Assembly (NCBI GenBank): GCA_036924085.1
Contig: JAVGWX010000004.1
Span: 6,758,544 to 6,822,543 of the forward strand
From: Ariolimax columbianus
Lineage: Eukaryota; Mollusca; Gastropoda; Stylommatophora; Arionidae
DNA: 64,000 nucleotides
Reading direction: 5' to 3'
The translations under genes were made by a program, and so were the position numbers. Within the stretch, counting starts at the first letter, position 1. Every line of letters starts with the position of its first letter. The notes beneath the pieces are model-generated. The model was not told where the DNA came from and made no database searches. It saw only the letters and a program-made list of their open reading frames with translations. Below, in pieces: positions 1 to 11,800 of the stretch.

Positions 1-927
1 GTGTGTGTGTCGGTGTGCCTGTGTGTGTGTTCGTGTGTGTGTATGTGTGTGTGTGTGTATGTGTGTGTGGGTATATATGTGTGGGTCGATGTGCGTGTAT
101 GTGTGTATGTTTGTACTGTTGACTGTGCGTGTGATATTGTGTGTGTCTGTGTGTGTGTGTGTGTGTGGTGTGTGTCTGTGTAAGTGTGTTTGTTTGTGTG
201 TATGTGTGTGTGTGTGTATGTATGTGTCTTTGTATGGTTATATGTGTCTCTCTGTGTGTATGCATGTGTTTTCATGTATGTGTCTGTGTGGATGTGTGTC
301 TGTGTGTGTTTGTGTGTATGTGTGTGCATGTGTATACATGTTTATAAATGTGTACACGTTTGTCGGTATCTTAATCTTAGTCTGTCTTTATCTTAATGAG
401 TGAGTATGTATGCGTTTTTGTCTCTGTGTTTTTGTGTGAATGTGTGTATGTGTGCGTATGTATGTGTACGTCTGTGTTTCTATATATGTGTGTCTTTTTG
501 CTTGTCTCTGTATATGCCTATGGGTGTGTGTGTATCTAAGGGTATGTCTCTGTGTGTGTATATGTATGTATGTGAATATGTGTGTATATCGGTATGGCTG
601 TCTCTTTTTGCGTCTCTATGTGTGTCTATGGGTGTCTCTCAGTGTCTCTCGATGTGCGTATGTCTGTGTGTGTCTCTATGTGTGTCTTTTTGTGTCTCTG
701 TTAGTATGTATGTGCGTATGTCATGTATATGTCGCACAGTGGCGTTCTGTATGTGTGTCTATATGTGTTTATTGCGTGTATGTGTGTGTATGTGTGTTTG
801 CGTCTGTACGTGTATGTGTGAGTGTGTTTATGTGTATGTATATGTGTCTGTGTTTCTCGGCGTGTGTATGTGTACATGTGTGTGTGTATTTGTTTGTATG
901 TGTGTTCTTTATTTATGTTTCAATATA

Positions 928-958
<31 letters not shown>

Positions 959-1031
959 ATGTTGGTGTGCGTGTATGTGTGTTCCAGTTGTATTGTGTGT
1001 CCGTGTCTGTATGCGTACATGTGTGTGTCTA

Positions 1032-1168
<137 letters not shown>

Positions 1169-2061
1169 CAGTTTTTGTATGTCTAGGTGTATATGTGTAT
1201 TTATATGTCTGACAATGTGTGTGTCTGTGGCTGTATGTGTATATATGTATGTGTCTGCATCTGTGAGTATGTTTGTGTGTATAAGTGTGTATAGGTGTGT
1301 GCATGTGTGTGTGTGTGTGAGTTTCAGTAAGTGTGTGTTTGTGTCTGTGTGTGTGCGTCTAACCGTGTGTGTATGTGGGTGTGTGGCTCTACGTGTGTGG
1401 CAGTGTGTGTCGCGTTGAATGTTTATGTGTGTGTATGCGAGTGTTTGTGTGTATGTGAAAGTATATATGTATGTTTGTATGTGTATGTGTTTGTATGTGT
1501 GTGTGTGTGTGTGTGGGTGTCTATGTGTGTATATGTATGTGTGCGTATGCATGTGATTGTGTGTATATGTGTGTGTATGTGTGTGTATTTGTGTGTGTGT
1601 GTGTGTGTGTGTTTAAACGCGAGTGGGCCATTGTGTGTGCGTGTGTGTGTGTGTGTGTGCGTTTTTGTGTCTCTGTTTTTATAGCGTCGGATGTGTATGT
1701 CCGTTTGTGTGCGAGCATTTAAAGGTGTGTACACGTGTTTGTTGATGTGTGAGTGCGTGAGTGTGAAAGTGTCTAAGAGAGAGAGAGAGAGAGTGTATGT
1801 GTGTATGTGTGTATAGTTGTTTTTATTTGTGTGTGTGCGTGTGTGTGTGTGTGTGTGAATGTGTGCATCTGTATGTGTGTATGTGTGCGCATGTGTGCGA
1901 AAGTGAATACGTGTGTGTGTGTGTCTATGTGTATGTGTCTCTCAGTTTTTGTATGTGAGTTTATGTGTTTGTATGTGTTTTTATGTGTGTATGTTTCTGT
2001 AATTATCTCCGTGTCGCAGCGTGTGCCTTTAAGCCTCTGTGTTTGTGTGTCTGTGTCTCTA

Positions 2062-2065
<4 letters not shown>

Positions 2066-2125
<60 letters not shown>
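2066..2125. repeat. (TA)n microsatellite
   Basis: A pure TA run of about 30 units inside the GT-rich block, flanked by GTCTCTAAA and GTATGTCTG. Confidence 0.95.
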
Positions 2126-2131
<6 letters not shown>

Positions 2132-2698
2132 CTGTATGTGTGTGTCTACATCTGTGTGTCGATGTGTGTGGGTCTCTTTTTTGTTGATGTGTCTATATGT
2201 GCGTGTGTATGTGTGTGGTTGTCGGAGTGTGTGTCTCTATGAGTGTACAATTATGTGTGTCTCAGTATGTGTATTGTGTGTATGTGTTTTTATGTGTGTG
2301 TGTCTTTATGTATGTATTTTGGTGTGTCTCTTTGCATGTATATTTATTTGTATGTCTGTTTGTGTGTTTCTCTGTGTCTTTCTATGAATGTAGCTTTGTG
2401 TTTTTCTCTCTGTATGTGTCGCTCTGTGTGTGTCGATGTGTGTGTATGTGTGTGTTTCTCTGTGTGTAGTTGTGTGTGTATGTGTTTGTTTTCCAGTGTG
2501 TATGTGTGTATGTGTATGTGTGTGTGTGTCTCTATGTGTATATGTGTGTGGCTGTGTGTTATGTGTCTGTATGTGTATGCATATATGTGTGTGTGGTTGT
2601 GTGTCGGGTGTGTGTGTCTGTGTGTGCGAGAGAGAGCGAGAGAGAGAGTATATGTGTGTGTGTATGCGTGTGTGTGTGTGTGTGTATATATATATAGC

Positions 2699-3673
2699 AA
2701 TTAGTTACTCCGGGTCTGTTTTCTCAGTGAAAAACAGTGGCATTGTGACAGTTAAAATGTAGTTATTGTTTCTCAGAAAACAGCAATGACTACTTGACAC
2801 AGGTGTACATTAAGTATCGTCGCTCAGGGAGCATTATCTGTTTTCCAACAGTGTCATCTTATGTCTTGTCACTCAGGGCGCAGCAATGGTTCTGCAGCTG
2901 GGGCATCTTCAGTCGTATCACTCAACCTGATGGATGTACAAGAACATACACATCCACATGTTTACATTTCAAGACAAGTAGTGATTTGGGTTAGCACAGT
3001 CTTAGTCACGAAGGAAAGCCCGCCTCTGCTTTCTCATTGCGTCTGCTGCTCTGTGTTTCTTTACTATCTCTTTATCTCAAATACAATGATTCCTCAAATA
3101 TACGTGTCCCTCTACATGTGAGTCAACGTTGTATGTAGCTCTACCCTGCTAAGGTACTGTTTCTACAACATGTGCATACCGTTCAAAACATATACACTTT
3201 GTTCAAACTTTCAACCTGAATCTGGCTCATGGGATTTCCAGTTTGTGTATATCGATCTCCAAAGATTTCAATGAATGGGCCACTGTTTTTAGATGTACGG
3301 TGCTAGCAAGGTTGTCAAGGCAAGTGCTAGAGTACTATCAAGTGGTGTTTACAGCGATCCGCTGACAAGGGCAATTTGGCCTCTTCGACTATGGCATTTT
3401 TGCTTTCTAACACTGACTTCAGTCATTTTTAGTATGGCCGCAACATTACGCCAGGTCTTATTCCCTTTAACGTGTATACAATATTGTGCACTTGATGGTT
3501 ATTATTGAAACATATGTTTACACAATGTGTTTGCCAGCCACAAGTATAACTTTATTTATAAATCATTTAGAAGATGCTTTCAGTGTGTAGATGTCCTTCT
3601 TACTTTACTTCACATACGATGTGAGTATAGCCAGGAAAACAATAAACTAAAGTGCATATATTTTTTTTTAAAG
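2699..3673. other. Presumed intron, no recognisable feature
   Basis: Mixed AT-rich sequence between the microsatellite block and the first EGF exon. Short open frames at about 2794-3121 and 3293-3508 resemble nothing I know and lack cysteine spacing or splice-bounded structure. A pyrimidine-rich tract (nine T at 3661-3669) directly precedes the exon acceptor. I infer that this is part of an intron of the EGF-domain gene. Confidence 0.5.
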
Positions 3674-3805
3674 AATGCATGAACGGACATTTTGGAAAAA
3701 ACTGTTCGTATATGTGCCCGTATGACTGTGCTGGTCAGCTATGTGAAATGTATTCCGGAAATTGTACCTCGTGTTATGGAACTCGTTTTGGGGCACAATG
3801 TGAAG
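3674..3805 (+). CDS. Exon encoding one EGF-like module of a MEGF/scavenger-receptor-like protein
   Basis: A 132-base exon (44 codons). The acceptor is a T-rich tract followed by AAAG, with AG at 3672-3673; the donor GT is at 3806-3807 after TGTGAAG. Both borders fall after the first codon base, so the exon is symmetric phase 1-1, the usual arrangement for shuffled EGF exons. It encodes eight cysteines spaced C-x8-C-x3-C-x3-C-x4-C-x6-C-x2-C-x8-C, starting ECMNGHFG and ending AQCEG. This pattern is typical of the laminin-type EGF repeats of MEGF10/11, PEAR1 and scavenger receptor class F proteins, which are extracellular receptors for ligand or apoptotic-cell recognition. The second EGF exon 4.6 kb downstream has identical spacing. 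There is no start codon here; this is an internal exon. The fold is well supported, but the precise gene identity is not. Confidence 0.85.
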
Positions 3806-4069
3806 GTACTGTAATGTCTCAGAGGCAGATGTATACATGCAATACCAATACGTGTATCTGTATCAACCATCACTATCACAACTACTTTATGTAAAATCAT
3901 CATTTTTTTTCAAAACGTTCGTCGTATTGCTAAAAGTTATTGTGACGCATGTGTTTCATTATAGATGGTGATTTATTTTTGTTTTATTGGTAAGTCTTAC
4001 ACACACATTTATTGTATTTGTTCATTCGTTCTTGCGGATGAACGTAGTTTGTTTTTTACAGAACAGATG

Positions 4070-4257
4070 TGATTCACAACACATGTTTCCATAGCAAAGG
4101 TCACGAGTTCCACCTCAAATAGCCTGTTATTATCCAGGTGCATTGTAACGTTATAAAAACAGCTGAGAGTTGCATCTATCTGGTAAGAACAATCGTTCAC
4201 GATGGAAACACATCTAACACACGTTTCATTGGCATTGCTCTTGCCGAAGGTGCAGTT
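4070..4257 (-). other. Antisense cysteine-rich open frame, possible exon
   Basis: On the minus strand an open frame reads from just after an AG (near 4258) with several cysteines (NCTFGKS, ETCVRCV, NDCSYQ, LSCFYN, METCVVNHICS) and several Asn-X-Ser/Thr sites, as in a secreted or extracellular domain. A weak donor-like GTAAAA follows TGTTCT near 4067. The frame stays open to about 4009. It lies inside the presumed intron of the + strand EGF gene and its family is not recognised. It could be chance, a pseudo-exon or a small nested gene. Confidence 0.2.
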
Positions 4258-4289
4258 AGCCAACTAACGAACATCTAAAAACCAAACCA

Positions 4290-4640
4290 CTGAGCGTGCA
4301 CAAGCTCATGTTGTATAATCGCAACGTATTACCAATAATCAGCTATGGATGTGAATGCTGAAACATTAGAAAGGTATTAGGAAAAGAAGATACTTGTATT
4401 TGAGAAAAAGTGTCTTAGACAACTATTGGACATTGGCTGGGAGGAATTTATCATCAACAAAACATTAAGATAATACACAAATCAACAACATGTGTCATCA
4501 CTCATTAAAACAAACTGATGATCATATCTCGGACATGATCTTAGAAAGGATAACAACAAGTTCCCTCCACATTTACGTGGCCACCATCTGGCAGGAGGAC
4601 ACGAGGAGGACAGAATGATACTTTCCGCAGAATAATCCTC
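4290..4640 (+). mobile_element. RTE-like LINE fragment, 3' end of reverse transcriptase ORF
   Basis: The + strand encodes, with stops and frameshifts, a sequence resembling the C-terminal part of RTE/BovB-type ORFs: an ISYGCECW-like motif near 4340 (in these elements the segment reads LYGCESWT), then a basic stretch with FEKKCLRQLL-like residues near 4400 and LGHD near 4530. No RT catalytic core is present, so this is a 5'-truncated relic. Its 5' limit near 4290 is placed by loss of similarity. The family is assigned from these C-terminal motifs only. Confidence 0.5.
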
Positions 4641-5072
4641 AAGTAAGGTTCCACTATTGGTTTGAAAAAATACTTGAACTGAAACGAATGGCTTCACACA
4701 TATTAAATTGGAAAGCACTGGTTTATAACGTATATGTAGTATATACTACTTACAGAACATTGATTACATTAAATCGACATGCATACATACATGAACAACT
4801 GTTTCCTCAAGATTGGCAGTGGTGTAGAATAGAGAAAATAAGCATGTATTGAAACATTTATGATCCAAAAAATAAATAGACTACATTAGAAATAAATAAT
4901 GAGTCGTGGACGAAGATTGCACGATATTATTATCTCCAGTATTATCATGCACCGTTATATAGAACTCTATCATCGTGACTAAATTATAATTGCAATATTA
5001 GCAATACAAACCAGCTTGTATAGAGATGAACTTTTGATCTGATACACAATGTATACAATATGGGTACTTACA
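4641..5072. other. No recognisable feature
   Basis: AT-rich sequence between two retroelement fragments inside the presumed intron. I see no coding, RNA or repeat signal apart from short A/T runs. Confidence 0.5.
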
Positions 5073-5299
5073 ACTAGCAAAACCATTGGCTATATTATGT
5101 TCTCAATCACTTACAAAAGGGATTGTTCCAAGGGATTGGAAAGATGCAGGAGTGATCCCTCTATTCAAAAAAGGTAAACAAATCAGATCCAGCAAAGTAT
5201 AGACCGGTGAGTTTAACGAGCATAGCCTGTAAATTGTTAGAGTCAATAATCAAAGAATACATTGTAATGTATTTAGACAAATTTAATCTAATTAGAAAT
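5073..5299 (+). mobile_element. CR1-like LINE, 5' segment of interrupted copy
   Basis: Encodes the N-terminal fingers region of a CR1/L2-type reverse transcriptase: LAKPLAIL, then KGIVPRDWKDAGVIPLFKKG and YRPVSLTS-like residues, then LDKFNLIRN. The same stretch occurs on the minus strand at about 31363-31620. At about 5299 the CR1 sequence stops and RTE sequence starts; CR1 resumes near 6456. A one-base slip near 5170-5205 breaks the frame. The copy is 5'-truncated and dead. Confidence 0.8.
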
Positions 5300-6455
5300 A
5301 GATGGAGAGAGTACTGCAGAACCATGTATGGAGACAGCACAAAGCGCTCAGTTACAATCCTACAAAAGGATGAGAAAGAACCTGAACCAACATTGGAAGA
5401 AGTACGCTCTGCAATTAAAAGCCTGAAAAAGGGAAAGTCTCCAGGATGCGATGGTATCACAGCAGAGCTAATACAGGCAGGAGGAGAGGCATGTGCTCGA
5501 GTCTATCACAAGCTGTGTAAACAGATATGGCACAGTGCAGAGTGGCCAGAAGCATGGAAACAATCAATTCATATTCCCCTCCCCAAAAAAGGCAACTTGA
5601 AGCTGTGCACGTACTACCGAACTATCGCACTGATCAGCCAGGCTAGCCAGATACTCTTGCGAATCCTATTAAGAAGGATCGAGAAAGGGTTTGAATCTAA
5701 AATTCACGAAGTCCAGGCAGGTTTTAGGAATAACATAGGGACCCGGGACCACATATTCAATTTAAGGAATATATATGAAAAATGTAGAGATTTTAATGTA
5801 GACATGTACACATATTTCATTGATTACACTAAGGCCTTCGACACGGTAAAACATCAAAAGCTGTGAAGAATAAACAATGAAATGGGGTTTCCTTTGCATA
5901 TAGTCAATCTCATTGAAACATTATACCAAGATCAACAAGCCGCTGTCCGAGTATCTGAGCAAACAACAGATTGGTTTGCAGTACAAAAGGGAGTCCGACA
6001 GGAATGTATCCTAGCACCTTATATGTACAACATATATGCGGAATGTATAATGAGAAATGTACGAGAAGCTGGGAACATTGAAAGGTTCGACCCATTTACA
6101 GTTAGGGGGTACGAGATTCCAGAGTTACGATACGCAGATGACACAGTGATATTATCAATAAGTTCGGAAGGGCTAGAGCAGCTACTTTCAGCCGTTAATG
6201 GACATAGTAAAGTTCAAAATCTGTTCAGAACATAAACAAAACAAAGATAATGACCACCGATAAAACACAATGTCAGCATACATTTACAGTGGGTGGTGAG
6301 GAAATAGATCAGGTTACACATTTTGAATATCTTTTATCCAGAATCGACAAAAATGGTGACTGCTCGAAAGAAATCAGAAGAAGACTAGCTATGGCAATGC
6401 AGAGACTGAACAGCCTGAAGAAATTATGGCAGGGCACAAACAAAACGATAAAAGT
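5300..6455 (+). mobile_element. RTE-like LINE fragment nested inside the CR1-like copy
   Basis: Encodes a large part of an RTE/BovB-type RT. In order: DEKEPEPTLEEV and KKGKSPGCDGITAEL (5365-5470), PLPKKGNLKLC-YYRTIAL (5575-5630), GFRNNIGTRDHIF (5720-5760), the palm motif FIDYTKAFDTV (5815-5850), VRQECILAPYMYN (5990-6035), the catalytic box YADDTVIL (6130-6153), then a GSRID-like thumb region to about 6450. A TGA replaces the expected Trp codon near 5863, and a stop plus frameshift break the frame near 6233-6250. The catalytic YADD is intact but the ORF is not. There is no endonuclease, so the copy is 5'-truncated. Related copies lie on the minus strand at about 42780-44665 and 55240-57160. 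Confidence 0.85.
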
Positions 6456-7605
6456 TTATTTATCTAGACTTTGCAAAGACCTTTGATAGAGTACCTCATT
6501 AAAGATTATTTCAAAAGTAAATAGCACACGGATTAGTTGAGGAAGTTGCCAAATGGATTGAAAATTGGTTAACGGGAAGAAGGCAGAGGTTTGGCATAAA
6601 TAAGGAGTACTCTGAGTGGAGTGAAGTGAAAAGTGGTGTGCCACAGGGCTCGGTTTTGGGACCAAATTTCTTCTTGATATATATACATGATTTGGACATT
6701 GATATGGGATCCATGATTGCAACATTTGCTGATGACACACAACTATGCAGTAGTGTCTCATCTAAAGCGGAAGTGGATATATTGATGTCGGATTTAGATA
6801 AAATTCGAGAATGGTCTGTAAGCTGGCAAATGGAATTTAATGTAGATACATGTACAGTCATCCACATGGGTAGATCCAATATGGACCATAATTACATTAT
6901 GGGAGAAAACAATATTAGAAAGATAGAAGAGGAAAGGGACCTAGGGGTTATAATAGATCATACATGAAAAGTGAGTGAGCAAGTTAGGGAAGCAGTGAAA
7001 AAGGCAAATGCAATGTTAGGTATGTTAAAAGAAATATTAAACATAGGAGCAAGGAAGTGATCGCCAAACTGTATACAGCTTTAGTTAGACATAGATTGGA
7101 GTACTGTGTACAGGTGTGGGGTCCTTATCATAGAGGGGACATAAACATGCTAGAAAGAATACATAAAAGAGCGACAAAGATGATAGTGGGATTCCAGAAT
7201 TACAGTTATGAGGAACGACTCAGAAAAACCGGGCTACAGTGTCTCGAAGAGAGAAGAATTCGTGGTGACAATACAGGTTCATAAGATGATCAGAGGGATC
7301 GATAAATTAGACTGTAGCACGTTTTTTTAAAACACAGCCACCTACAATAACACGAGGGCATATCTGCAAGCTGACTAAAGAGAGGTCCAGGTTAGATATT
7401 AGGAAAATACTTTTTTAGTCAGTGAGTGGTGTCTGCTTGAAATGCATTGCCATGGGGAGGTAGTGGAGTCAGGGACAGTTAATGCATTTAAGAATAAACT
7501 GGATGCGCATAGCTATTAGAGCAATGTGATGTAAATGTAACTAGTTGTATACAGACTCTGCAGGGTCTTCTAAATCAGTATAAAGACGTTAAGTTAAGTT
7601 AAGTT
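6456..7605 (+). mobile_element. CR1-like LINE, 3' segment of interrupted copy
   Basis: Resumes with VYLSRLCKDL, aligning to the palm motif YLDFAKAFDRV, followed by VPQGSVLGP (6633-6660), the catalytic FADDTQL box (6724-6745), WQMEFN-x-DTCTVIHMG, a DLGV-II motif near 6940, and the tail LEYCVQVWGPYHRGDINMLERIHKRATKMIVG (7090-7190). The 3' UTR ends near 7605 in GTTAAGTTAAGTTAAGTT, a short tandem terminus that also closes the copies at 24240-24420 and, reversed, near 30085. The Asp pair is intact but stops at 6484 and 6965 and frameshifts inactivate it. Confidence 0.85.
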
Positions 7606-7644
7606 ACACATGGTAACAAAACAAGAGCAGTGCCAAACATCGAT

Positions 7645-7860
7645 TATTTCTCCTCTACTGGACAACGCACATCAGTGAGTGACCAACTTTGAATGTATCT
7701 CTGTAACTAGATAATGCACATCAGGAAGTGTGATACTTCGACAATTTCTCTGTAACTGGATAATGCACATCAGGAAGTGTGATACTTCGACCATTTCTCT
7801 GTAACTGGATACGGTTCTTCAGTAAGTGACAAACTTAAAATATCTCGTAACAACTGAATA
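7645..7860. repeat. Tandem minisatellite, about 50 bp unit
   Basis: About four imperfect units with the shared core CTGTAACTGGATAATGCACA followed by TCAGGAAGTGTGATACTTCGAC. The two middle units are nearly identical and the outer two are diverged. It lies directly 3' of the CR1 terminus. Confidence 0.75.
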
Positions 7861-7940
7861 CGCGGAATCTATTTTTATTCCTCTACGTTCATTTTTAATG
7901 TCCCTCTACAAAGCCCTAAACTGAACTTTGCAAGTAGCAG

Positions 7941-8190
7941 AATGTAGTCCAGGGAACTGAATTTATTGTATCGCTAGTTTTCAGCTTGACTGCGATATAT
8001 GCACATTACGGCCCGTCACATTCGTTTATCGATGTTTTCTCCCTAGACAGCCTTCTCTGTTGCAGCCTGTTTTCCAGGATAAATACGTGTAATGGTAGAA
8101 GGGTCTTAGCCGCTCTGTTTTCCTGATCATGGCACTAGTAGTCAGCAGGGGGTTGCAGGCTGATGCTGCCCATTCGTGTATCTTGATCCC
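7941..8190. repeat. Dispersed repeat R1, copy 1
   Basis: Shares an ordered series of blocks with 13664-13904 in the same orientation: AATGTAGTCCA, CAGCTTGAC-GCGATAT, a TTCTC-CC-TAG-CAG-CT-CTCTGT block, TCCAGGAT, then AAGGGTCTT-GC-GCTCTG and CTTGATCCC. No ORF and no tRNA-like box is obvious. The family is not recognised; it could be a SINE, a MITE or an untranslated part of a larger element. Confidence 0.65.
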
Positions 8191-8395
8191 ATTACATCAA
8201 TAGCATCATTTGATTGGAATGTCATAAGAAGAACATATTTTTGTTTAAATTACAAGAACAGAACATCAAGAAAAAAAATTGTAATTGTCATCTTATATAC
8301 TAATTTTTTTTTTTTAATGCAATGTTTTCATTAGATTGTTGTTCTGTTCAATTATGTACCTTCATGTTTAATGAATACATTTTTCTTACTCTTAG

Positions 8396-8530
8396 AGTGC
8401 CCAGAAAACTGGTATGGACCAAAGTGCGAGTCGAAGTGCCACGACAATTGTCTAGATAGCAAGTGCAGTGGGCAATCTGGGAGGTGCTATAGCTGTATCG
8501 AAGGCTACGATGGTTATTTCTGTCAAGGAG
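8396..8530 (+). CDS. Exon encoding a second EGF-like module of the same receptor-like protein
   Basis: A 135-base exon (45 codons). The acceptor is TTCTTACTCTTAG (AG at 8394-8395) and the donor GTAATG begins at 8531. Both borders are phase 1, as in the upstream exon. It encodes ECPENWYGPKCESKC and ends YFCQGG. The eight cysteines follow C-x8-C-x3-C-x3-C-x4-C-x6-C-x2-C-x8-C, exactly the spacing of the exon at 3674-3805, so the two modules can be spliced in frame. The WYGPKC and GYDGYFC signatures are typical of MEGF/scavenger-receptor-F repeats, which are extracellular and usually disulphide-bonded in pairs C1-C3, C2-C4, C5-C6, C7-C8 (family knowledge). The open frame runs into the intron without a domain, consistent with splicing at 8530. 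Confidence 0.87.
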
Positions 8531-9689
8531 GTAATGTATTATCTTATAATTATACATCATCGGTTTCTGAACATCAGAATGTTATTTTCGAAAAACGTAT
8601 ATACCGCCACGTTCGATTATTCAAACTTTCCATTCAACGAGTTAGTATGTGAACATCTTACCGTTCGACACACTGCTGCAGACGACAAACAAGGCAAAAC
8701 ATCAGAGTGGAGGACACAGATCAGAAGAATCGATACACGTATGGGCACGTCGACAGAAGTCTGGAAACATGCAAGGTGGAAAAGACAGCGGGATCGATCT
8801 CCAACGCGTCGATCATATCCCATATTACTCTACTATAGCAATTACAGGGCTTCAGAAGGAAAGATAGAGACTCACTGAACTTCCATTGCCCAGGAAATAA
8901 ATAATTGGAGACGAAGTTTAGTCTTGCGAGTTGGGCTCCCACAGCTTATGAAATGGTCAACAACTAATCACGTATTATTGCTAACCGTTTATTTTTTCTA
9001 AATATCTGCCTATCAAGTAATGATTAGACAATGTTTAAATACAACCTTTTCTCGTAGTTCTAGACATACACTGATCTGCCCTCTTCCTCAAAGTGATTTT
9101 GAAAGTCAATAGTTTTTGTTTTGGTATTCACTATCTACAATAAATCGTTCCGTTAAACACCAACTGAAAATGTAAAACAAACAGCATCCGTGGTAATTAA
9201 TAATTAGAAGGTAATTAAGATCTATTTAGACAAATGTTATTCTTAAATCCAGAGTCTTAACCGCAATCAGAGTACCTTACATGATTCCGTCTCCGTCTTT
9301 GTCGCATTCTAATAGCTCCTACCCCAAGAATGATTTTCTTTCTAGCCTATGTCGGCGTGATCAAACCTGCGGACAAGAAAGAATGATCGGTGTTGTGGCG
9401 CGAATACTAAACCATTATGATAGGGGCTGGGAAGAGGGCGGGTGAGAGGATAAAGGTGCCGCCTGGTTTCTAGTCACAATTATTTGTTTTCTGTATATTT
9501 AATATTGTTTGACTGTTGAGAAAGTATAGTCAATCTTATTTCAAACACAACTTGGATGGTACGTTTAGCATCTGCATTTTAAATAAATTTAGAATGTCAA
9601 ACAGGTGTGGCGTCAGTTTCAAAAAACGAACACAAATTATGCAAACTGGCTGCCAGTTACTAGTTTCAAATGTTTCGAACAACTGGTGT
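8531..9689. other. Intron-like sequence, no recognisable feature
   Basis: AT-rich sequence after the second EGF exon. Short frames on both strands at 8600-8940 overlap one another and match no family. I see no cysteine-patterned exon or RNA gene. Confidence 0.45.
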
Positions 9690-9900
9690 AACCCGTCCTT
9701 TTAAGCATCGCATAAAGTGACACAACAAATATTCAATCGGACCTTATATGCCTCGTACAAGGTGACACAACAACTATTCAACCCGTTCTTCTATGTGTCC
9801 TACAAGGTGACATAACAACTATTTAACCCGTCCTTATATGTGTCCCACAATGTGACACAACAACTATTCAACCCGTCCTTCTATCCATCGCGTAAGGATG
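9690..9900. repeat. Tandem minisatellite, about 45 bp unit
   Basis: Four imperfect units built on GTGACACAACAACTATTCAACCCGTCCTT with a variable TATGTGTCCCACAA-like spacer. The first unit is the most diverged. Confidence 0.8.
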
Positions 9901-10850
9901 CTGATGATAATAAAAAAGCACCAAGTTCAGCATCCCAGTCTGGTCTGGTTGAGTACCAGCTTCGCTTTCAAAATGTCTCTAATTTCCAAATCTTCTACAG
10001 TATTACCAGCAATCGTTTTTTTTAAACTCTCCCTATCGTCCAGAAAACGTATAATCCTGGCACGTATATCGTGTCAGCTTGCCCCTGTAATTCTAAGCCC
10101 ATACCTGACTTCTGCAACATCGTCTTCCAGCACCTAGTTGACAATTTGAACACGTATAAATAATTTAAAATTTTATTGTTCTCTCTCCACAACTAACTTA
10201 CGCATCTACGTGTTAGATGGTTGGGTTCTAATGATTGGTTGATACTCTATAATCATTCCATTTCTTGCTTGATACCTGGATCAGCTCCACGAAATGCTAA
10301 TTGTACTCTCCTCCAGGCCTTCCCGAAAGTAGTTGTTGAAAAAAATACGCATTGACCATCAACATACGCACATTGATTAATGATATTATTTGCAAACATA
10401 GCACAATTAAATACTCAGAGAAAACTGATCTTCAACTATGTTACCACGTTTTTTAACACCTAAACGACAATTCTAATAACCGTCGCTTTCCCGTCACCAA
10501 TAATTTCAATAATTTCAAGACCCTTTTACACCTCCACGATCGTTTGAGCTAAACATTTATTTGTTTCTTTCGAGATGCCATTAACCATATAGTTTAAATA
10601 CATTCCTCATTTTTCGTTGGCTTCTTTAGACATTCCTCTTCATTCAGCCACTTTGTCTCTGTTTAATAATATGTCCCCTTTCTGTCAAAAATCCCCATCA
10701 TCAAAGTATCCTTGGCATCAGTCCGGTAAATATACCGAGTCCGATGAATCCAACATTATTCGGTACGAGTCCTGGTTTTTTGGAAATATAAAACAATGAG
10801 AGCATGTGTATATGACCAGTTGATAAGGCCATCGTATAGGTGGACAACAT
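9901..10850. other. No confidently recognised feature
   Basis: The minus strand at about 9900-10135 reads, across frames, with charged stretches such as IRARIIRFLDDRESLKK that might be LINE ORF1 debris, but this is too weak to call. The rest is AT-rich. Confidence 0.3.
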
Positions 10851-11800
10851 AATGGACGAGTATAGGTATATGACTACCAAACAGTTGTTCTACGTGTCCA
10901 TCTGTTGTCAGGAATACGTACTCCTTGTTTAGTCCAACTATGTTTACGTGAAATGGATACTTCCGCATAATTACTAAACAAAGTTACGTTTCAAATGTCT
11001 TCATTTGGTATCTTATCTATTCCAAAATGTAGAGTACTCGCCATTAAACACGTCTCTCAGTGACTCAGATCTCCTCAAAATATGTTTTGTACAAGTTCCA
11101 CATTTCACATCAGTAAATCATCGCAACACATCTTTCATCTCATGCAGTGTAGACTTAATAGAGCAAACGGAATACAAAGCTGCTTTTTGTCTCTAGATTT
11201 CTTGGTCGATTTTGTGGTTTACACTTACTATGACTTAGATAGATAGATAATTGTCTATCTTCAATGTGTTCCTCTTTTAGCTTAATGTCCTCTTTGGACA
11301 GAACTGGTTTCTAATAACTTCGTTTTACCGTTATGTATGTTCAGAACAGCTGCTCTGTTGACCCAATTTATGTTTGTCAAAGATTTATGGGATTCGTCAT
11401 GGTATGACTAATGAGCACGATATCATCTGCAAATAATCAATGGGAGAGCCAATGGATATCTTTAATGACACTTATGTCGATACAATCCGAGAGCCGCGAT
11501 TATCAGCTTATAAAAGATATCAGACTCATGTTGCTACTAGAGCATATACTGAGCGGTGGTATAGCTTGGTGGATGCATTGTTGTTTCCTCAATCAGTTTG
11601 ATATATATATTTCAGAGATCCCCTGGTTTCTTCAAGCACTTACCACAACAATTATCTCTATACTGTCAAAGACTGTCTTATCATCGATACATTCAGGACA
11701 TAAGGGTATGCACAGTTCACGAGTCATGTTCATCAGTCTATTGATCTCATGGAAGTGGTCAATGATTGAAAACCATTTCCTGAATTAGGTTTGTACTCGA
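10850..11800 (-). mobile_element. Decayed reverse transcriptase fragment (LINE)
   Basis: The clearest signal is on the minus strand at about 11400-11440, where the sequence reads LFADDIVLISHT, the RT catalytic box with its flanking hydrophobic residues. Downstream on that strand (to about 11000) the composition stays coding-like with many stops. Upstream frames are badly shifted. The box wording is closest to RTE-type elements. Extent and family are uncertain. Confidence 0.5.
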
